DNA from: Mariniradius saccharolyticus AK6
Lineage (GTDB): Bacteria; Bacteroidota; Bacteroidia; Cytophagales; Cyclobacteriaceae
Reading direction: 5' to 3'
DNA: 64,000 nucleotides
NCBI RefSeq assembly: GCF_000330725.2
Contig: NZ_AMZY02000007.1
Coordinates: 248,001 to 312,000, forward strand
The notes below the pieces were generated by a model. It saw only the letters and a program-made list of their open reading frames with translations, did no database searches and had not been told where the DNA came from. Position numbers and translations under genes: made by a program. Shown piece after piece: positions 33,001 through 42,114 of this stretch (within the stretch, counting starts at the first letter, position 1; every line of letters begins with the position of its first letter).

Positions 33001-33259
33001 TGAATCCCGGCGTATCCCCACCGTCAGCCATATTTCTGATGTACAGCATACTATCAGGATACCTCACATGAAGCTCGGTTTCAAAGGTGCCGTACTCCAT
33101 CATCCTCGAGGCGAGGTTGCCGCCAATGAGCATGATGTGGGACCCGCGTTGGAACTCGAGTGAAGGGGACTTGCTGCATTGGAAAAAAAGGATCGGAACA
33201 AGCAGCATCAGGATCATTCCCGGAATGCTGTTACCGCGGTTTTTGAATGGGTTTATCAT
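30092..33259 (-). CDS. Lipoprotein: degenerate SGNH, propeller dehydrogenase, HEAT and cytochrome c
   Basis: This is a 1055-residue fusion. The signal MILMLLVPILFFQC gives a lipoprotein. Residues about 40-280 are an SGNH-hydrolase-like domain in which block I reads IGGNLASRM (no GDS serine) and block V DGSQLNASGY (no His), so it is probably not an esterase. A six-bladed propeller domain of the PVC-type membrane-bound dehydrogenase family follows (VPQGYKIDLFASE, FDNKGRLWVATCPSYPHY, EDTDNDGKADK). HEAT-like repeats come next, and a cytochrome c domain has CATCH near residue 933 and a downstream methionine (VPMTPYEGML). It would pass electrons from a sugar to heme in the envelope. It diverges from the plus-strand cluster at 33570. 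Confidence 0.88.
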   Translation of the reverse strand: MINPFKNRGNSIPGMILMLLVPILFFQCSKSPSLEFQRGSHIMLIGGNLASRMMEYGTFETELHVRYPDSMLYIRNMADGGDTPGFRPHPGRNTPWAFPGAEAFQTEYANPSGPEGFFEYPDQWLTRHQADVILAFFGFSESFQGEAGLQNFKDELDAFVVHTLAQKYNGKTAPMLVLVSPIAMEDLSDIKDLPDGKTENQNLEMYTAAISEVAKKRQVLFLDAFHPSLEWYAASEEPLTIDGSQLNASGYAKFAGLLADGIFGKAKPQAEANRELIHEMVMEKNWMWQNDYKIPNGVHVFGRRYNPFGTDNYPMELEKIRQMTAIRDTAIWEAAKGIRKDLSAADKNTRSLPPVETNFNPEQNGSLEYLYGEDALKSLAVPQGYKIDLFASEVEFPDLANPVQMSFDNKGRLWVATCPSYPHYRPGDAKPNDKIIILEDTDNDGKADKQILFADKLHLPMGFEIAPEGVYVSQGTHLKILIDENGDDRADRVEVLLSGFDDHDTHHVISAFAADPSGAIYMAEGVFLHTNVETSYGTVRGTNGGFYRYNPSRHHLERTAQLSIPNPWGIAFDDWGQNFFAETSGPDVMWMMPGSVLPRYGEATHKSFNLIEDAHRVRPTSGLEFVSSRHFPDEVQGDLLINNTIGFLGMKQHRVMEDSTGFKTQWRQDLVKGSDRNFRPVDMEFAPDGSLYFIDWHNVLIGHMQHNARDPLRDHVHGRVYRITYPGRPLVTPAKIDGATIPELLENLKEPEFRTRYRTRRELRGRDVKEVTEAVKKWVTGLDSQDPNYEHHLLEGLWVTWGMNQVDADLLKKVLQAKDYKARAAAVRVLRYTGHQVMDQDQLLLAASKDPHGRVRLEAIVAASWLPKEKGLPILEEAAKKPLDKWMVHAHEAAVAHINGLSVREKKEEDVLSTLAGGDLELYKIGKEIYARDGYCATCHQPDGRGLSASLFPPLVGTQWVLGNEERLIKLVLKGLMGPIVVNGREYPGQVPMTPYEGMLNDNEVAAVLTYVRNSFGNQASPIRPEKVKEVRAKIADKKGFYNPADLLKEHPMEK

Positions 33260-33349
33260 AGCTTCTTTTCCTTTAATAGGATTGCGAAAGGTAATTTTCG
33301 TAAGGGGTCAATATTTGAAGAACAAAATCTTTGTTATTCCATGGTTTTC

Positions 33350-33366
33350 TGTCCTGTCTTGTCCTG
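33350..33366. promoter_or_regulatory. Direct repeat CAGGACA-N3-CAGGACA, putative operator
   Basis: On the minus strand, two exact CAGGACA half-sites are spaced 10 bp apart in direct orientation. It is the same pattern as at 63499-63515 upstream of the permease. It lies in the 310-bp divergent gap 33260-33569, where I see no other gene. A regulator for both divergent units is plausible. Confidence 0.6.
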
Positions 33367-33569
33367 TGGTTTGTTGATACAGCCAGTGAACCGATCTTAA
33401 GGTAGCCACAGACAATTCAAACATCAAGCAAGTAAGGCCAGACGGAAAAAAGGTGATTTGGGCAAATACCCTCAGCAATGAGCCTGAAAGTACAGGATGC
33501 ATCCATCGCAAAAGAAAGGAAATTTAAAGGCTGGGTTTCTTTATTCACCCAATTCAGGTAAATTTTCAA

Positions 33570-35945
33570 ATGGTTATGGAAGGATTTTGGCTTTGGCAGT
33601 TGATGGGTAGGCTGCACCCAATGGTGGTGCATTTCCCGATCGCCTTGCTGATTTTTGGGGCCTTCCTCGAACTGGCTACCATCGGCAAATTCCATTCTAA
33701 GCTCCGCCCCGGCATCAACCTGCTGGTTTTGGCCGGAGCTGTTTCGGTGCTGATATCCGCAGCGTTCGGCTTTTTGCTGGCTGCCCATGAAGGGGTGGAA
33801 GGGGAATTATTGGATTTGCACAGAATTTCCGGGATTACGGCCGCTGTCCTGAGTTTGGCGGTACTTTTTTTGTTGAACCAAGTCTGGAAGAAAAACCAAA
33901 CCAAAAGCATCAAAGCCTACCGCGCAGCACTCTTTTTGACTGCAATTGGCGTTGGGGTTTCGGGCCACTTTGGGGCTTCGATGACACATGGGGAAAACTT
34001 CCTGAGTGAGACCTTCCCCTGGAGCGACAACCTTGGCAAGACTGAAAACAACTTCAACCTCGCTTCCTATGGAAGCGCAGAACTGAACCCCGAGCAGGAA
34101 ATGCAACTGATCGGGGAAGTGCGGACGGTACTCGCCCACAACTGCTACAAATGCCACAGCGGCGCGAAAATCGAAGGGGAACTTCGCCTGGACGAAAAGG
34201 AATTTGTCTTCAAAGGGGGTGAATCAGGAGCGATTCTTGTCCCCGGAAATCCCGACGCAAGCGAAATCATCCGCCGGATCAGCCTCCCCAAAAACCACAA
34301 GGATGTCATGCCTTCCAAAGGCAAGCACCTAAGTCAGGAAGAAATCGATCTGATCGGCTTTTGGATCGCAAAGGGTGCACCATGGCCAGACGGAGCGGCG
34401 CAAAAAAGTGTGTACCGGGTAGCAGAACTGGCGCCCAGAAAGCCCGCTTTGCCGCAATCCATCCCAGGGCTTGAAAATCCCGTGGATCTTTGGGTCAATA
34501 GCTATTTCGAAGAAAACGGTATTTCCTGGCAGCCCGTAGTCGATGACCGTACCTTTCTCCGCCGGATCTATTTGGATGTAGTTGGGCTGATTCCAAGTCC
34601 CGAAGATTTGGAGGCTTTTGCCAATGATCCCGATCCGGATAAGAGAGCCATTTGGCTGCGAAGACTACTGGATCGAAACGCCGATTACGCCACGCACTGG
34701 CTCACGTTTTGGAATGACGCGCTGCGCAATGACTACACAGGGACCGGCTACATCACCAACGGCCGCTACAATATCACCGATTGGCTGTACAAATCCCTGC
34801 AATCCAATAAGCCCTATGATGCTTTTGTGAAGGAGCTCCTCAATCCGAATGATGCCTCCAAGGGATTTATCGAGGGTATCCGCTGGCGGGGCACCGTCAA
34901 TGCCAGCCAACGCACCGAAATGCAGGCCGCCCAAAACGTGGGGCAGGTGATTTTGGGCCTGAATCTCAAATGCGCCTCCTGTCACGACAGCTTTATCAGC
35001 GATTGGAAATTGGAGCAGGCTTATGCCTTTGCCAATATTTTTGCGGATACCACGCTGGAAGTCAGCCGCTGTGAGAAACCGATCGGGAAACTCGCAAGCA
35101 CCAAAATCCTTTGGGAGGAATTGGGGGCAATCGACAGTACAGCTGCGCGCACGGAAAAACTCCGCCAGCTCTCGGAATACCTCGTCCAGCCTGCAAATGG
35201 TCGGATGTACCGTACGGTCGTCAACAGAGTATGGAAGCAAATGATGGGCCGCGGGATTGTCGAGCCGGTCGATGAAATGGACAATGAACCTTGGAGCCAA
35301 GATTTGTTGGACTGGCTGGCGGTCGATTTTGTGGAAAAAGGCTACGATCTCAAGGAATTGATCTTTCTGATCGGAACCTCCAAGATTTACCAATCTCCGG
35401 CGGTAGGCTATAAAAGTCAGGATCTTCTCTTGGCCGATGATTTTGTTTTTGAAGGAATGGTCAGGCGCAGGATGACTGCTGAGCAGTTTTCAGACGCGGT
35501 CAGCCAGGTTTTCAATCCTGTTTTTGAGGGAAAAGATTTAAAGTACAATCCCAACCAACTTATTCCTGAGCAAAAGAACAGGATACCTTATGCACGGGCT
35601 TCCCTGGTGGCGAATAATGCTTTCCTCACCGCACTTGGCCGTCCAAATCGGGAAATCGTTTCCACGAGCCGGGATTCGCAGGCGAGTCTTTTACAGGCAT
35701 TGGAGTTGACAAATGGGGAGAAGTTGAATTCTGTTTTGCAAAAAGCAGCTGAAAAATGGAAGGAGAATTACCGGGAAGGCCCCGCCATCATTGCCGAAGT
35801 CTATTCCAAAGCACTGCTTCGCAAGCCCAGCAAAAAGGAAAGTGAAATCGCATTGGCTGCTTTAGGGAAAGATCCCGACACAGCGCAATTGCAGGATTTC
35901 TTTTGGGCAGTCGTACTGTTGCCGGAGTTTCAATTTGTCTATTAG
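33570..35945 (+). CDS. DUF2231/cytochrome c/DUF1549/DUF1553 membrane protein
   Basis: This 791-residue protein begins with about four transmembrane helices of the DUF2231 type (MVVHFPIALLIFGAFLEL). A cytochrome c-like segment follows with CYKCH near residue 192 and the PGNPDASEIIRRI...HKDVMPSKGKHLSQEEI pattern of the Planctomycete PSCyt1 domain. DUF1549 (VDDRTFLRRIYLDVVGLIPSPEDL) contains a second CASCH near 469. DUF1553 comes last (GRMYRTVVNRVWKQMMGRGIVEPVDEMD). Such proteins are common in Planctomycetes and Cytophagales and partner with DUF1501 proteins, as here 18 bp downstream. The redox role is inferred; the substrate is unknown. Confidence 0.9.
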   Translation: MVMEGFWLWQLMGRLHPMVVHFPIALLIFGAFLELATIGKFHSKLRPGINLLVLAGAVSVLISAAFGFLLAAHEGVEGELLDLHRISGITAAVLSLAVLFLLNQVWKKNQTKSIKAYRAALFLTAIGVGVSGHFGASMTHGENFLSETFPWSDNLGKTENNFNLASYGSAELNPEQEMQLIGEVRTVLAHNCYKCHSGAKIEGELRLDEKEFVFKGGESGAILVPGNPDASEIIRRISLPKNHKDVMPSKGKHLSQEEIDLIGFWIAKGAPWPDGAAQKSVYRVAELAPRKPALPQSIPGLENPVDLWVNSYFEENGISWQPVVDDRTFLRRIYLDVVGLIPSPEDLEAFANDPDPDKRAIWLRRLLDRNADYATHWLTFWNDALRNDYTGTGYITNGRYNITDWLYKSLQSNKPYDAFVKELLNPNDASKGFIEGIRWRGTVNASQRTEMQAAQNVGQVILGLNLKCASCHDSFISDWKLEQAYAFANIFADTTLEVSRCEKPIGKLASTKILWEELGAIDSTAARTEKLRQLSEYLVQPANGRMYRTVVNRVWKQMMGRGIVEPVDEMDNEPWSQDLLDWLAVDFVEKGYDLKELIFLIGTSKIYQSPAVGYKSQDLLLADDFVFEGMVRRRMTAEQFSDAVSQVFNPVFEGKDLKYNPNQLIPEQKNRIPYARASLVANNAFLTALGRPNREIVSTSRDSQASLLQALELTNGEKLNSVLQKAAEKWKENYREGPAIIAEVYSKALLRKPSKKESEIALAALGKDPDTAQLQDFFWAVVLLPEFQFVY

Positions 35946-35963
35946 AAAAGGAAAAAGGATATC

Positions 35964-37394
35964 ATGAAGTATTACCTGCACAGAAGGGATTTTTTGAAGA
36001 AAACCAGCGCGGCGGCCATTGCCACGATGGCGATGGGTACTCCTTTTACCAGCTTGATTTCTTCCTGCAATTCAAGAAAATCCATACCCGCAAGCGCCGA
36101 TTCGGTCATTTTGCTTTTCATGGCGGGAGGGATGGCCCATACGGAGACTTTTGATCCGAAGAAGCACACGGCTTTCCGAAAAGGAATGCATTCCAGCGAG
36201 GTGCTGAGTACCTTTCCTTCAGTACCGACTGCCTTGGATGGGATTCATTTTTCCGAAGGACTGGAATCCATCGGAAAAATCATGGACAAGGGGACTTTGA
36301 TCCGGTCCTATGTCGCTGCGGACCTGGGGCATATCCTCCACACCCGACACCAATACCACTGGCATACCTGCTACGAACCGCCGCAATCGGTGGTCGTGCC
36401 GCATATCGGTTCCTGGATTGCCAAGGAACTCGGGCCACTCAATCCCGTCATCCCCGCCTTTATCAATATCGGACAACGCTTTACAGTTGGGGAAGGCGAG
36501 GAATTGAAAGCCTTTCACAGCGCAGGGTTTTTGGGAAGTGAGTTTGGGCCTTTCCTAATAACGGACCCGACTTCGGGTTTGGATGCGGTACGGCCCCCCG
36601 TTGGCATGTCCACAAAACGCTTTGAAGCGAGAAACCAACTCTACGAAAAACTGGTGCAGGAAAGGGCCATGGGCGAATTTGGCAGCGACTATCAAAAAGA
36701 ATCGCTGAAAAGGTCCATGGAGCAAGCCTACATGTTGCTGAACTCCCCGGAAGCGAAGGCTTTCGATCTCAGTCAGGAACCCAAAGAAAGCTATGATCGG
36801 TACAATACCGGAAAATTTGGTTTGGGATGCCTGATGGCAAAAAGGTTGGTAGACCAAGGGGCGCGGTTTATCAGCGTCACCACGGAATATGAGCCTTTCT
36901 TCGGTTGGGATACCCATGACAATGGCCATACCCGATTAAAGGATATGAAGAAACTGATCGATGCACCGATTGCCCAATTGATCCGGGACTTGGATGAAAG
37001 CGGCCGGTTGGAACGCACGATGGTGATTGTAGCGAGTGAATTCAGTAGGGATATGCTGACTGAGGGAAGGCCGGACTTGAAGGTCTTGGACCAAGTGGAG
37101 GTTCCGGAGATCATTGAAGACATGAAAAACTACGGCATGCATCGGCATTTCACGGATGGCTGTTCGATTTTGATGTTTGGCGGAGGCATCAAACGCGGCC
37201 ACGTCTTTGGAAAAACCGCGGACGAACGGCCCTGCAAGACCATCGAAAAGCCCATCAAAATCGACAGTATCCACCAAACCATTTACCATGCTTTGGGTAT
37301 TGCGCCCGACACAAATTATGTCATTGAGCAAAGACCCTTCTACACCACACCCGACGGACATGGCAAAGTAGAAATGGATTTGCTAAAGGGCTAA
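35964..37394 (+). CDS. DUF1501 protein exported by Tat
   Basis: This 476-residue DUF1501 protein has a twin-arginine signal (LHRRDFLKKTSAAAIATMAMG) followed by LISSC, which may make it a lipoprotein. DUF1501 has an alkaline-phosphatase/sulfatase-like fold. FLFMAGGMAHTETFDPK, ITVTTEYEPFFGWDTHDNGH and MVIVASEFSRD are the conserved stretches. It is almost always paired with DUF1549/DUF1553 cytochromes, as here. Its reaction has not been established; a Tat signal suggests folding with a cofactor before export. Confidence 0.9.
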   Translation: MKYYLHRRDFLKKTSAAAIATMAMGTPFTSLISSCNSRKSIPASADSVILLFMAGGMAHTETFDPKKHTAFRKGMHSSEVLSTFPSVPTALDGIHFSEGLESIGKIMDKGTLIRSYVAADLGHILHTRHQYHWHTCYEPPQSVVVPHIGSWIAKELGPLNPVIPAFINIGQRFTVGEGEELKAFHSAGFLGSEFGPFLITDPTSGLDAVRPPVGMSTKRFEARNQLYEKLVQERAMGEFGSDYQKESLKRSMEQAYMLLNSPEAKAFDLSQEPKESYDRYNTGKFGLGCLMAKRLVDQGARFISVTTEYEPFFGWDTHDNGHTRLKDMKKLIDAPIAQLIRDLDESGRLERTMVIVASEFSRDMLTEGRPDLKVLDQVEVPEIIEDMKNYGMHRHFTDGCSILMFGGGIKRGHVFGKTADERPCKTIEKPIKIDSIHQTIYHALGIAPDTNYVIEQRPFYTTPDGHGKVEMDLLKG

Positions 37395-37531
37395 AACGAT
37401 TAAGGAAACTGAAAACGATATCCATGAACGGTTTTCCTAAAAAGACAATATCTACTAAATTGAAAAGGAATTGAGCCAAATTTAAATTTTCAAAAAAGTA
37501 CCCCAACAACACGATCAAAAACCCAAAAACC

Positions 37532-40186
37532 ATGTCATACTCCAATCTTACTTTTAAGTCCTTCAGCATCTTGCTTTGCGTCGGGATTTTGTTTTCCTGC
37601 GGCAAAAAAGCCGAAGAAAGCAAACCCCTCCATCCAAAGGTCGCAAAACTCAAACTTCCAGATGGATTTGTCGCGGAGCATATCTACAGCCCAGGTGAAC
37701 ACGAGCAGGGTTCTTGGGTCGGAATGACCTTTGATGACAAAGGGAGACTGATCGCAACGGATCAATACGGAGCCATTTACCGGCTTGAAATCCCCGCCAT
37801 CGGTTCGGATTCACTTGCGCCAAAAGTTGAAAAACTGAAGTTTGGAACGGGCCCTGACGAAAAGATAGGTATGGGCTTTTGCCAAGGGGTGCTTTTCGCC
37901 TTCAACAGTCTGTATGTCACTGTAAACCACAATGCCAACGAGGAATTCGACAAGGGAATGGGTGTTTATCGCTTACAGGATTTGGATGGGGACGACCAGT
38001 ATGAAAGCATCACGTTGATCAAGGCATTGACGGGGCACCCCGGAGAACATGGACCGCACAGCATGATTCTTTCTCCCGACAAAAAATCCATATTCTTTAT
38101 GGCTGGCAATCACGTGGATCTGCCCGATTTGGATGCTTACCGATTGCCAAAAGTGTGGCAGGAGGACAACCTTTTCCCTGTCATCAAAGACCCAAGAGGA
38201 CATGCGACTGATAGGACAGCGCCGGGAGGATGGGTTGCTTCATTTGATCCTGATGGCAGCAATTGGGAATTGTACAGCGCAGGCTACAGAAACGCCTATG
38301 ACATCGCATTCAACGAGGCGGGCGATCTTTTTACCTACGATTCGGACATGGAATGGGACTTTGGGATGCCTTGGTACCGTCCGACCCGTATCTGCCACGT
38401 GACGAGCGGGAGTGAATTTGGCTGGCGCACCGGCAACCAGAAATGGTCACCGGAATACCCCGACAACCTGCCTGCCACCCTCAATATCGGTCAAGGTTCA
38501 CCGACCAATGTCATGTTTGGTACCGGGGCAAAGTTTCCTGGGAAATACCAGAAAGCGCTTTTTGCTTTCGACTGGAGCTTTGGGATTATCTATGCGATTC
38601 ATTTGCAGCAGCAGGGCGCAACGTATTCAGCGACTGCCGAGGAATTTATTTCAGGCTCACCACTTCCACTCACGGACGGCATTATTGGCCCTGATGGTGC
38701 AATTTATTTTATGACCGGCGGAAGGCGTTTGGAATCTGACCTGTACCGTGTCTACTACCAGGGTGATGAAAAAACAGATCAAATCTCAAGCATGACAGCG
38801 TCTGAAGAAAGCCAAACCAGGAAAAAACTGGAAGCTTTCCACACAGGAGGCCCGAATCCGGCAGCGATTGAAACAGCTTGGCCTTACCTCAACCACCCGG
38901 ACCGGTTTATCCAATATGCGGCACGAATTGCGATAGAGCACCAACCGATGGCGCAATGGCAAGAAAAGGCCTTTGCCGAAAAAGACCCAACTGTCTTGAT
39001 CCAGGCCATGATCGCCCTCACCCGACAAGGTGACGCTAAATTACAACCCCAGATCCTGCGGGCATTGATGGCTTTGGATTTTGCAGGATTGGATATCACG
39101 CAAAAAAGAAACCTGACGAGGGCGGTTGAAATCAATCTTTTCAGATTTGGAAATCCAGCCGCGGAGCTCAAAACCCAGTTAACCCAATACCTGGGGCCAC
39201 AATTCCCCTCCAAGGATAACCTGCTGGACCGCAGTCTGAGCAAGGTTTTGGCAAGCCTCGAAGATCCTTCCGCGACCCAAAAAATGATTGCACTTCTTCA
39301 GACTGCACAAGACGATCCCGATTACCAAAAGACCTTTACTGCATCGTCGGATTTGGTTTTCCGAAATTCACAGTATGGATTGGATATCGCCGAAATGCTT
39401 TCCAGCGTACCTCCGGCACAACAATCCTATTTCGCGACAGTTTTGGGAGGGGCAAAGGCTGGTTGGACACCAGAACTGCGTGATGAATATTTCACTTGGA
39501 TCAGAAAAGCATTCGAATACAAAGGCGGTCGAAGCTACGTCGGCTTTATCGACCGGGCCAGAAAAATGGCCCTCAGCCATGTGCCAAAAAGTGATTTTGA
39601 CAAATACAATGAACTGTCGGGTGCATCTCTGCTGACTGGCAGCGGCAATGACTTGCGCGTTTCTGATATCCAGCCCGAGGGTCCAGGAAGAAGGTGGACC
39701 GTCGAGGAGGCCTTGCCAATGATGGAAAACCTTGCGGGACGGGACTTTGTCAAAGGAAAGGCCATGTATGCCGCTTCCCTCTGTCTTTCCTGCCACACGA
39801 TGCGGGGAGAAGGTGGAGCCGTGGGGCCTGATTTGACCCAATTGGGAACCAGGTTCTCGGCCAAGGATATACTCGATGCGACCATCAACCCCAACGCCGT
39901 CATCAGTGACCAATACGCAGCGACCATTTTCTACCTCCATGACGGCAGCTCGATCATGGGCAAATTGGCCAATGAGGAATCTGACAAGTACATCGTCTCC
40001 CAGAATCCGTTCGATCCAAACACCCTTCGGGAAATCCCCAAAAAAGACGTCAAAAGCAAAAAGTTATCCGAAATCTCCATCATGATGCCCGGCATGATCA
40101 ATCGGCTCAATGAGGAAGAATTGAAGGATCTGATGGCCTATCTGATGGCTGGCGGCAATCCTGAGCATGAAGTATTTAAAAAATGA
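37532..40186 (+). CDS. Propeller dehydrogenase-cytochrome c lipoprotein (PVC type)
   Basis: This 884-residue lipoprotein (signal ending LLCVGILFSC) has a beta-propeller like soluble sugar dehydrogenases (LKLPDGFVAEHIYSP, MTFDDKGRLIATDQYG, HGPHSMILSPDKKSIFF, PWYRPTRICHVTSGSEFGWR) over about residues 50-410. Helical HEAT-like repeats come next. A C-terminal cytochrome c has CLSCH near residue 751 and the GPDLTQLGTRFSAKDILDATINP pattern of PVC-type heme-binding proteins. It probably oxidises a sugar or sugar acid and hands electrons to the respiratory chain. It overlaps the next gene by 4 bp (ATGA), so DUF1080 is translationally coupled. Confidence 0.9.
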   Translation: MSYSNLTFKSFSILLCVGILFSCGKKAEESKPLHPKVAKLKLPDGFVAEHIYSPGEHEQGSWVGMTFDDKGRLIATDQYGAIYRLEIPAIGSDSLAPKVEKLKFGTGPDEKIGMGFCQGVLFAFNSLYVTVNHNANEEFDKGMGVYRLQDLDGDDQYESITLIKALTGHPGEHGPHSMILSPDKKSIFFMAGNHVDLPDLDAYRLPKVWQEDNLFPVIKDPRGHATDRTAPGGWVASFDPDGSNWELYSAGYRNAYDIAFNEAGDLFTYDSDMEWDFGMPWYRPTRICHVTSGSEFGWRTGNQKWSPEYPDNLPATLNIGQGSPTNVMFGTGAKFPGKYQKALFAFDWSFGIIYAIHLQQQGATYSATAEEFISGSPLPLTDGIIGPDGAIYFMTGGRRLESDLYRVYYQGDEKTDQISSMTASEESQTRKKLEAFHTGGPNPAAIETAWPYLNHPDRFIQYAARIAIEHQPMAQWQEKAFAEKDPTVLIQAMIALTRQGDAKLQPQILRALMALDFAGLDITQKRNLTRAVEINLFRFGNPAAELKTQLTQYLGPQFPSKDNLLDRSLSKVLASLEDPSATQKMIALLQTAQDDPDYQKTFTASSDLVFRNSQYGLDIAEMLSSVPPAQQSYFATVLGGAKAGWTPELRDEYFTWIRKAFEYKGGRSYVGFIDRARKMALSHVPKSDFDKYNELSGASLLTGSGNDLRVSDIQPEGPGRRWTVEEALPMMENLAGRDFVKGKAMYAASLCLSCHTMRGEGGAVGPDLTQLGTRFSAKDILDATINPNAVISDQYAATIFYLHDGSSIMGKLANEESDKYIVSQNPFDPNTLREIPKKDVKSKKLSEISIMMPGMINRLNEEELKDLMAYLMAGGNPEHEVFKK

Positions 40187-40977
40187 AGGCGATGAAAAAC
40201 AGGTTTCGATTAGTACTGACTGGCCTCGTTTGCCTGGGGGCGGTTTTACTTTCTTGCCAAAAGAAGGGGGAAGTATCCAAAACCGAGAGACCGGAGACCT
40301 CATCTTCTGCAGATTTTGAGGCGATTTTCGATGGCAAAACCTTGGCCGGCTGGAAAGGTGACCCATCCGTATGGCGGGTCGAGGATGGCAGCATTGTCGG
40401 TGAACTCGTCCGCGACAAACAAATCCAATCCAACACCTTCCTGATTTGGGAAGGCGGGGAACTGGGCGATTTTGAGTTAAAGGCGGCGTTCAAGATCACC
40501 GATTCGGGAAACTCCGGGATCAATTACCGCAGTGAGATGCTCCAAGAACCTGCATTTGCGATGCGTGGCTACCAAGCGGATATTGACGGAAAAAACACCT
40601 ATACGGGCCAAAATTACGAGGAAAGGAAAAGGACGACTTTGGCCTATAGAGGCCAAAAAACCGAAATACAAAGCCAAAATCCCCCCGGACAAATCGGGGA
40701 CTATGTGGAAAGAAACGCCTGGAAAGGACTCTTGCTCAAGGAAGAAATCGGGAACCGTGATGCCTTAAAGGCATTGATCAAACATGAGGACTGGAACGAA
40801 ATCCACTTGGTGGTCAAAGGGAACAGGCTTCAGCATTTTGTAAATGGAACTTTGATGAGTGATGTCACCGACATGGATGCTGTGAACTACGTGGCAAAGG
40901 GTCACCTTGGCTTCCAAGTGCACGTTGGTCCGCCCATGAAAGTCCAATACCGCAATATATATCTGAAACGCCTGTAG
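40183..40977 (+). CDS. DUF1080 lipoprotein, 3-keto-glycoside hydrolase-like
   Basis: This 264-residue DUF1080 (3-keto-disaccharide hydrolase) protein has a lipoprotein signal (LVCLGAVLLSC) and a concanavalin-like beta-sandwich: FEAIFDGKTLAGWKG at the start, WEGGELGDFELKAAFKI, DSGNSGINYRS, GYQADIDG, and GHLGFQVHVGPPMKVQYRNI at the end. Characterised relatives cleave 3-keto-glycosides. Its coupling to a propeller/cytochrome dehydrogenase fits oxidation at C3 followed by cleavage in the periplasm. The next gene starts 3 bp after its stop. Confidence 0.9.
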   Translation: MKAMKNRFRLVLTGLVCLGAVLLSCQKKGEVSKTERPETSSSADFEAIFDGKTLAGWKGDPSVWRVEDGSIVGELVRDKQIQSNTFLIWEGGELGDFELKAAFKITDSGNSGINYRSEMLQEPAFAMRGYQADIDGKNTYTGQNYEERKRTTLAYRGQKTEIQSQNPPGQIGDYVERNAWKGLLLKEEIGNRDALKALIKHEDWNEIHLVVKGNRLQHFVNGTLMSDVTDMDAVNYVAKGHLGFQVHVGPPMKVQYRNIYLKRL

Positions 40978-40980
40978 CCC

Positions 40981-42045
40981 ATGGCCCCAAATCCCACTTG
41001 GCAAGACAAAATCTCCCACCATTCCCAACTCGGCGGGATAGAAACTTCCGTACTTGACAACGGTGCCGGGAAGGGTGTGCGGATCGCATGGTTCAATACC
41101 GGGAAGTTGCGATTCAAGGTCGTATTGGATCGAGGAATGGACATCATGGATGCCTTTTTCCAAGAGCACAGCCTTGCTTGGATCAGCCACCTCGGTACCG
41201 CGGCACCCCAACCATTTTCCAACCAAGGCATCGATTGGCTGCGGACATTTGGGGGAGGATTGCTGACAACTTGTGGGCTTTCCCACGCGGGCGTACCGGA
41301 TACTGACGAATTTGGGCAAAGGGGACTTCATGGGAATATCTCCAACATCCCGGCCACGATATCATCGATCAAGCAACCTGATTTCCGGACCGGCGATCTG
41401 GAAATGAGCATCTCGGGGACGATGATAGAGACAAGCGTCTTTGGCCCGACGCTCGAATGGAAACGAACCATTTCCTGCAAATTGGGGGAAAACAGCATTC
41501 GGATTCGGGACGAGGTTCAAAATCTAGGAAATACCCCCGCCCCGCATATGCTGCTTTACCATATCAATTGTGGCTGGCCGCTGATCGATGCCGGAACTGA
41601 TATCGTATGGAACGGTAGCTTTGAAACTTTCGACAAGCATACAGGAAACCCGATTTTCACCCCCAACAATGATTTCAAAAAATGTCCCGCTCCATTGGAC
41701 AGCCATGCAGGATTCGGCGAGTCCGTCGCATTTATCCGCCCTTACGAAGAGGAAAATGGCATGGTCCGATGCGGTTTTGTCAATCAGAACTTGGGGATTG
41801 GATTGGAGATCAAATTTTCCAAACACCAACTCCCTTGGTTGATCAATTGGCAGCATTGGGGAAAAGGGGAATATGTAACCGCTTTGGAACCTGCGACGCA
41901 CCCGCCGATCGGCCAAGCCAAAGCGAGAAAGGATGGGAGCCTGATTTTCCTGGAACCTGGAGAAAAACGAGGGTACGATCTTGAATTCAAGGTGCTCAAT
42001 ACTCCCAAATCCATTTCCAACCTCCTTGCAATCAATAACAAATAA
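40981..42045 (+). CDS. DUF4432 galactose-mutarotase-like protein
   Basis: This 354-residue cytoplasmic protein (no signal peptide) has the DUF4432 / aldose-1-epimerase-like supersandwich fold. Typical stretches are LRFKVVLDRGMDIMDAFF, GGGLLTTCGLSHAGVPD, FGQRGLHGNISN, LLYHINCGWPLID and INWQHWGKGEYVTALEPATHPP. Relatives may bind or isomerise sugars at the anomeric carbon; activity is not shown. It starts 3 bp after the DUF1080 gene, so they are likely co-transcribed. Its last codons run into an AATAACC heptamer-like stretch. Confidence 0.85.
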   Translation: MAPNPTWQDKISHHSQLGGIETSVLDNGAGKGVRIAWFNTGKLRFKVVLDRGMDIMDAFFQEHSLAWISHLGTAAPQPFSNQGIDWLRTFGGGLLTTCGLSHAGVPDTDEFGQRGLHGNISNIPATISSIKQPDFRTGDLEMSISGTMIETSVFGPTLEWKRTISCKLGENSIRIRDEVQNLGNTPAPHMLLYHINCGWPLIDAGTDIVWNGSFETFDKHTGNPIFTPNNDFKKCPAPLDSHAGFGESVAFIRPYEEENGMVRCGFVNQNLGIGLEIKFSKHQLPWLINWQHWGKGEYVTALEPATHPPIGQAKARKDGSLIFLEPGEKRGYDLEFKVLNTPKSISNLLAINNK

Positions 42046-42114
42046 CCAATAATCAGTAACCGAATAACCATTACATACATAACCAATTCACAATAAACCT
42101 ATAACCATCAAATT
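42031..42114. repeat. AATAACC-type heptamer-like spacer
   Basis: Units such as ATCAATA, ACAAATA, ACCAATA, ATCAGTA run in 7-bp register from within the last codons of the preceding gene, then weaken. It fills the whole gap between two plus-strand genes. It is weaker than the arrays at 43321 and 44612. Confidence 0.5.
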
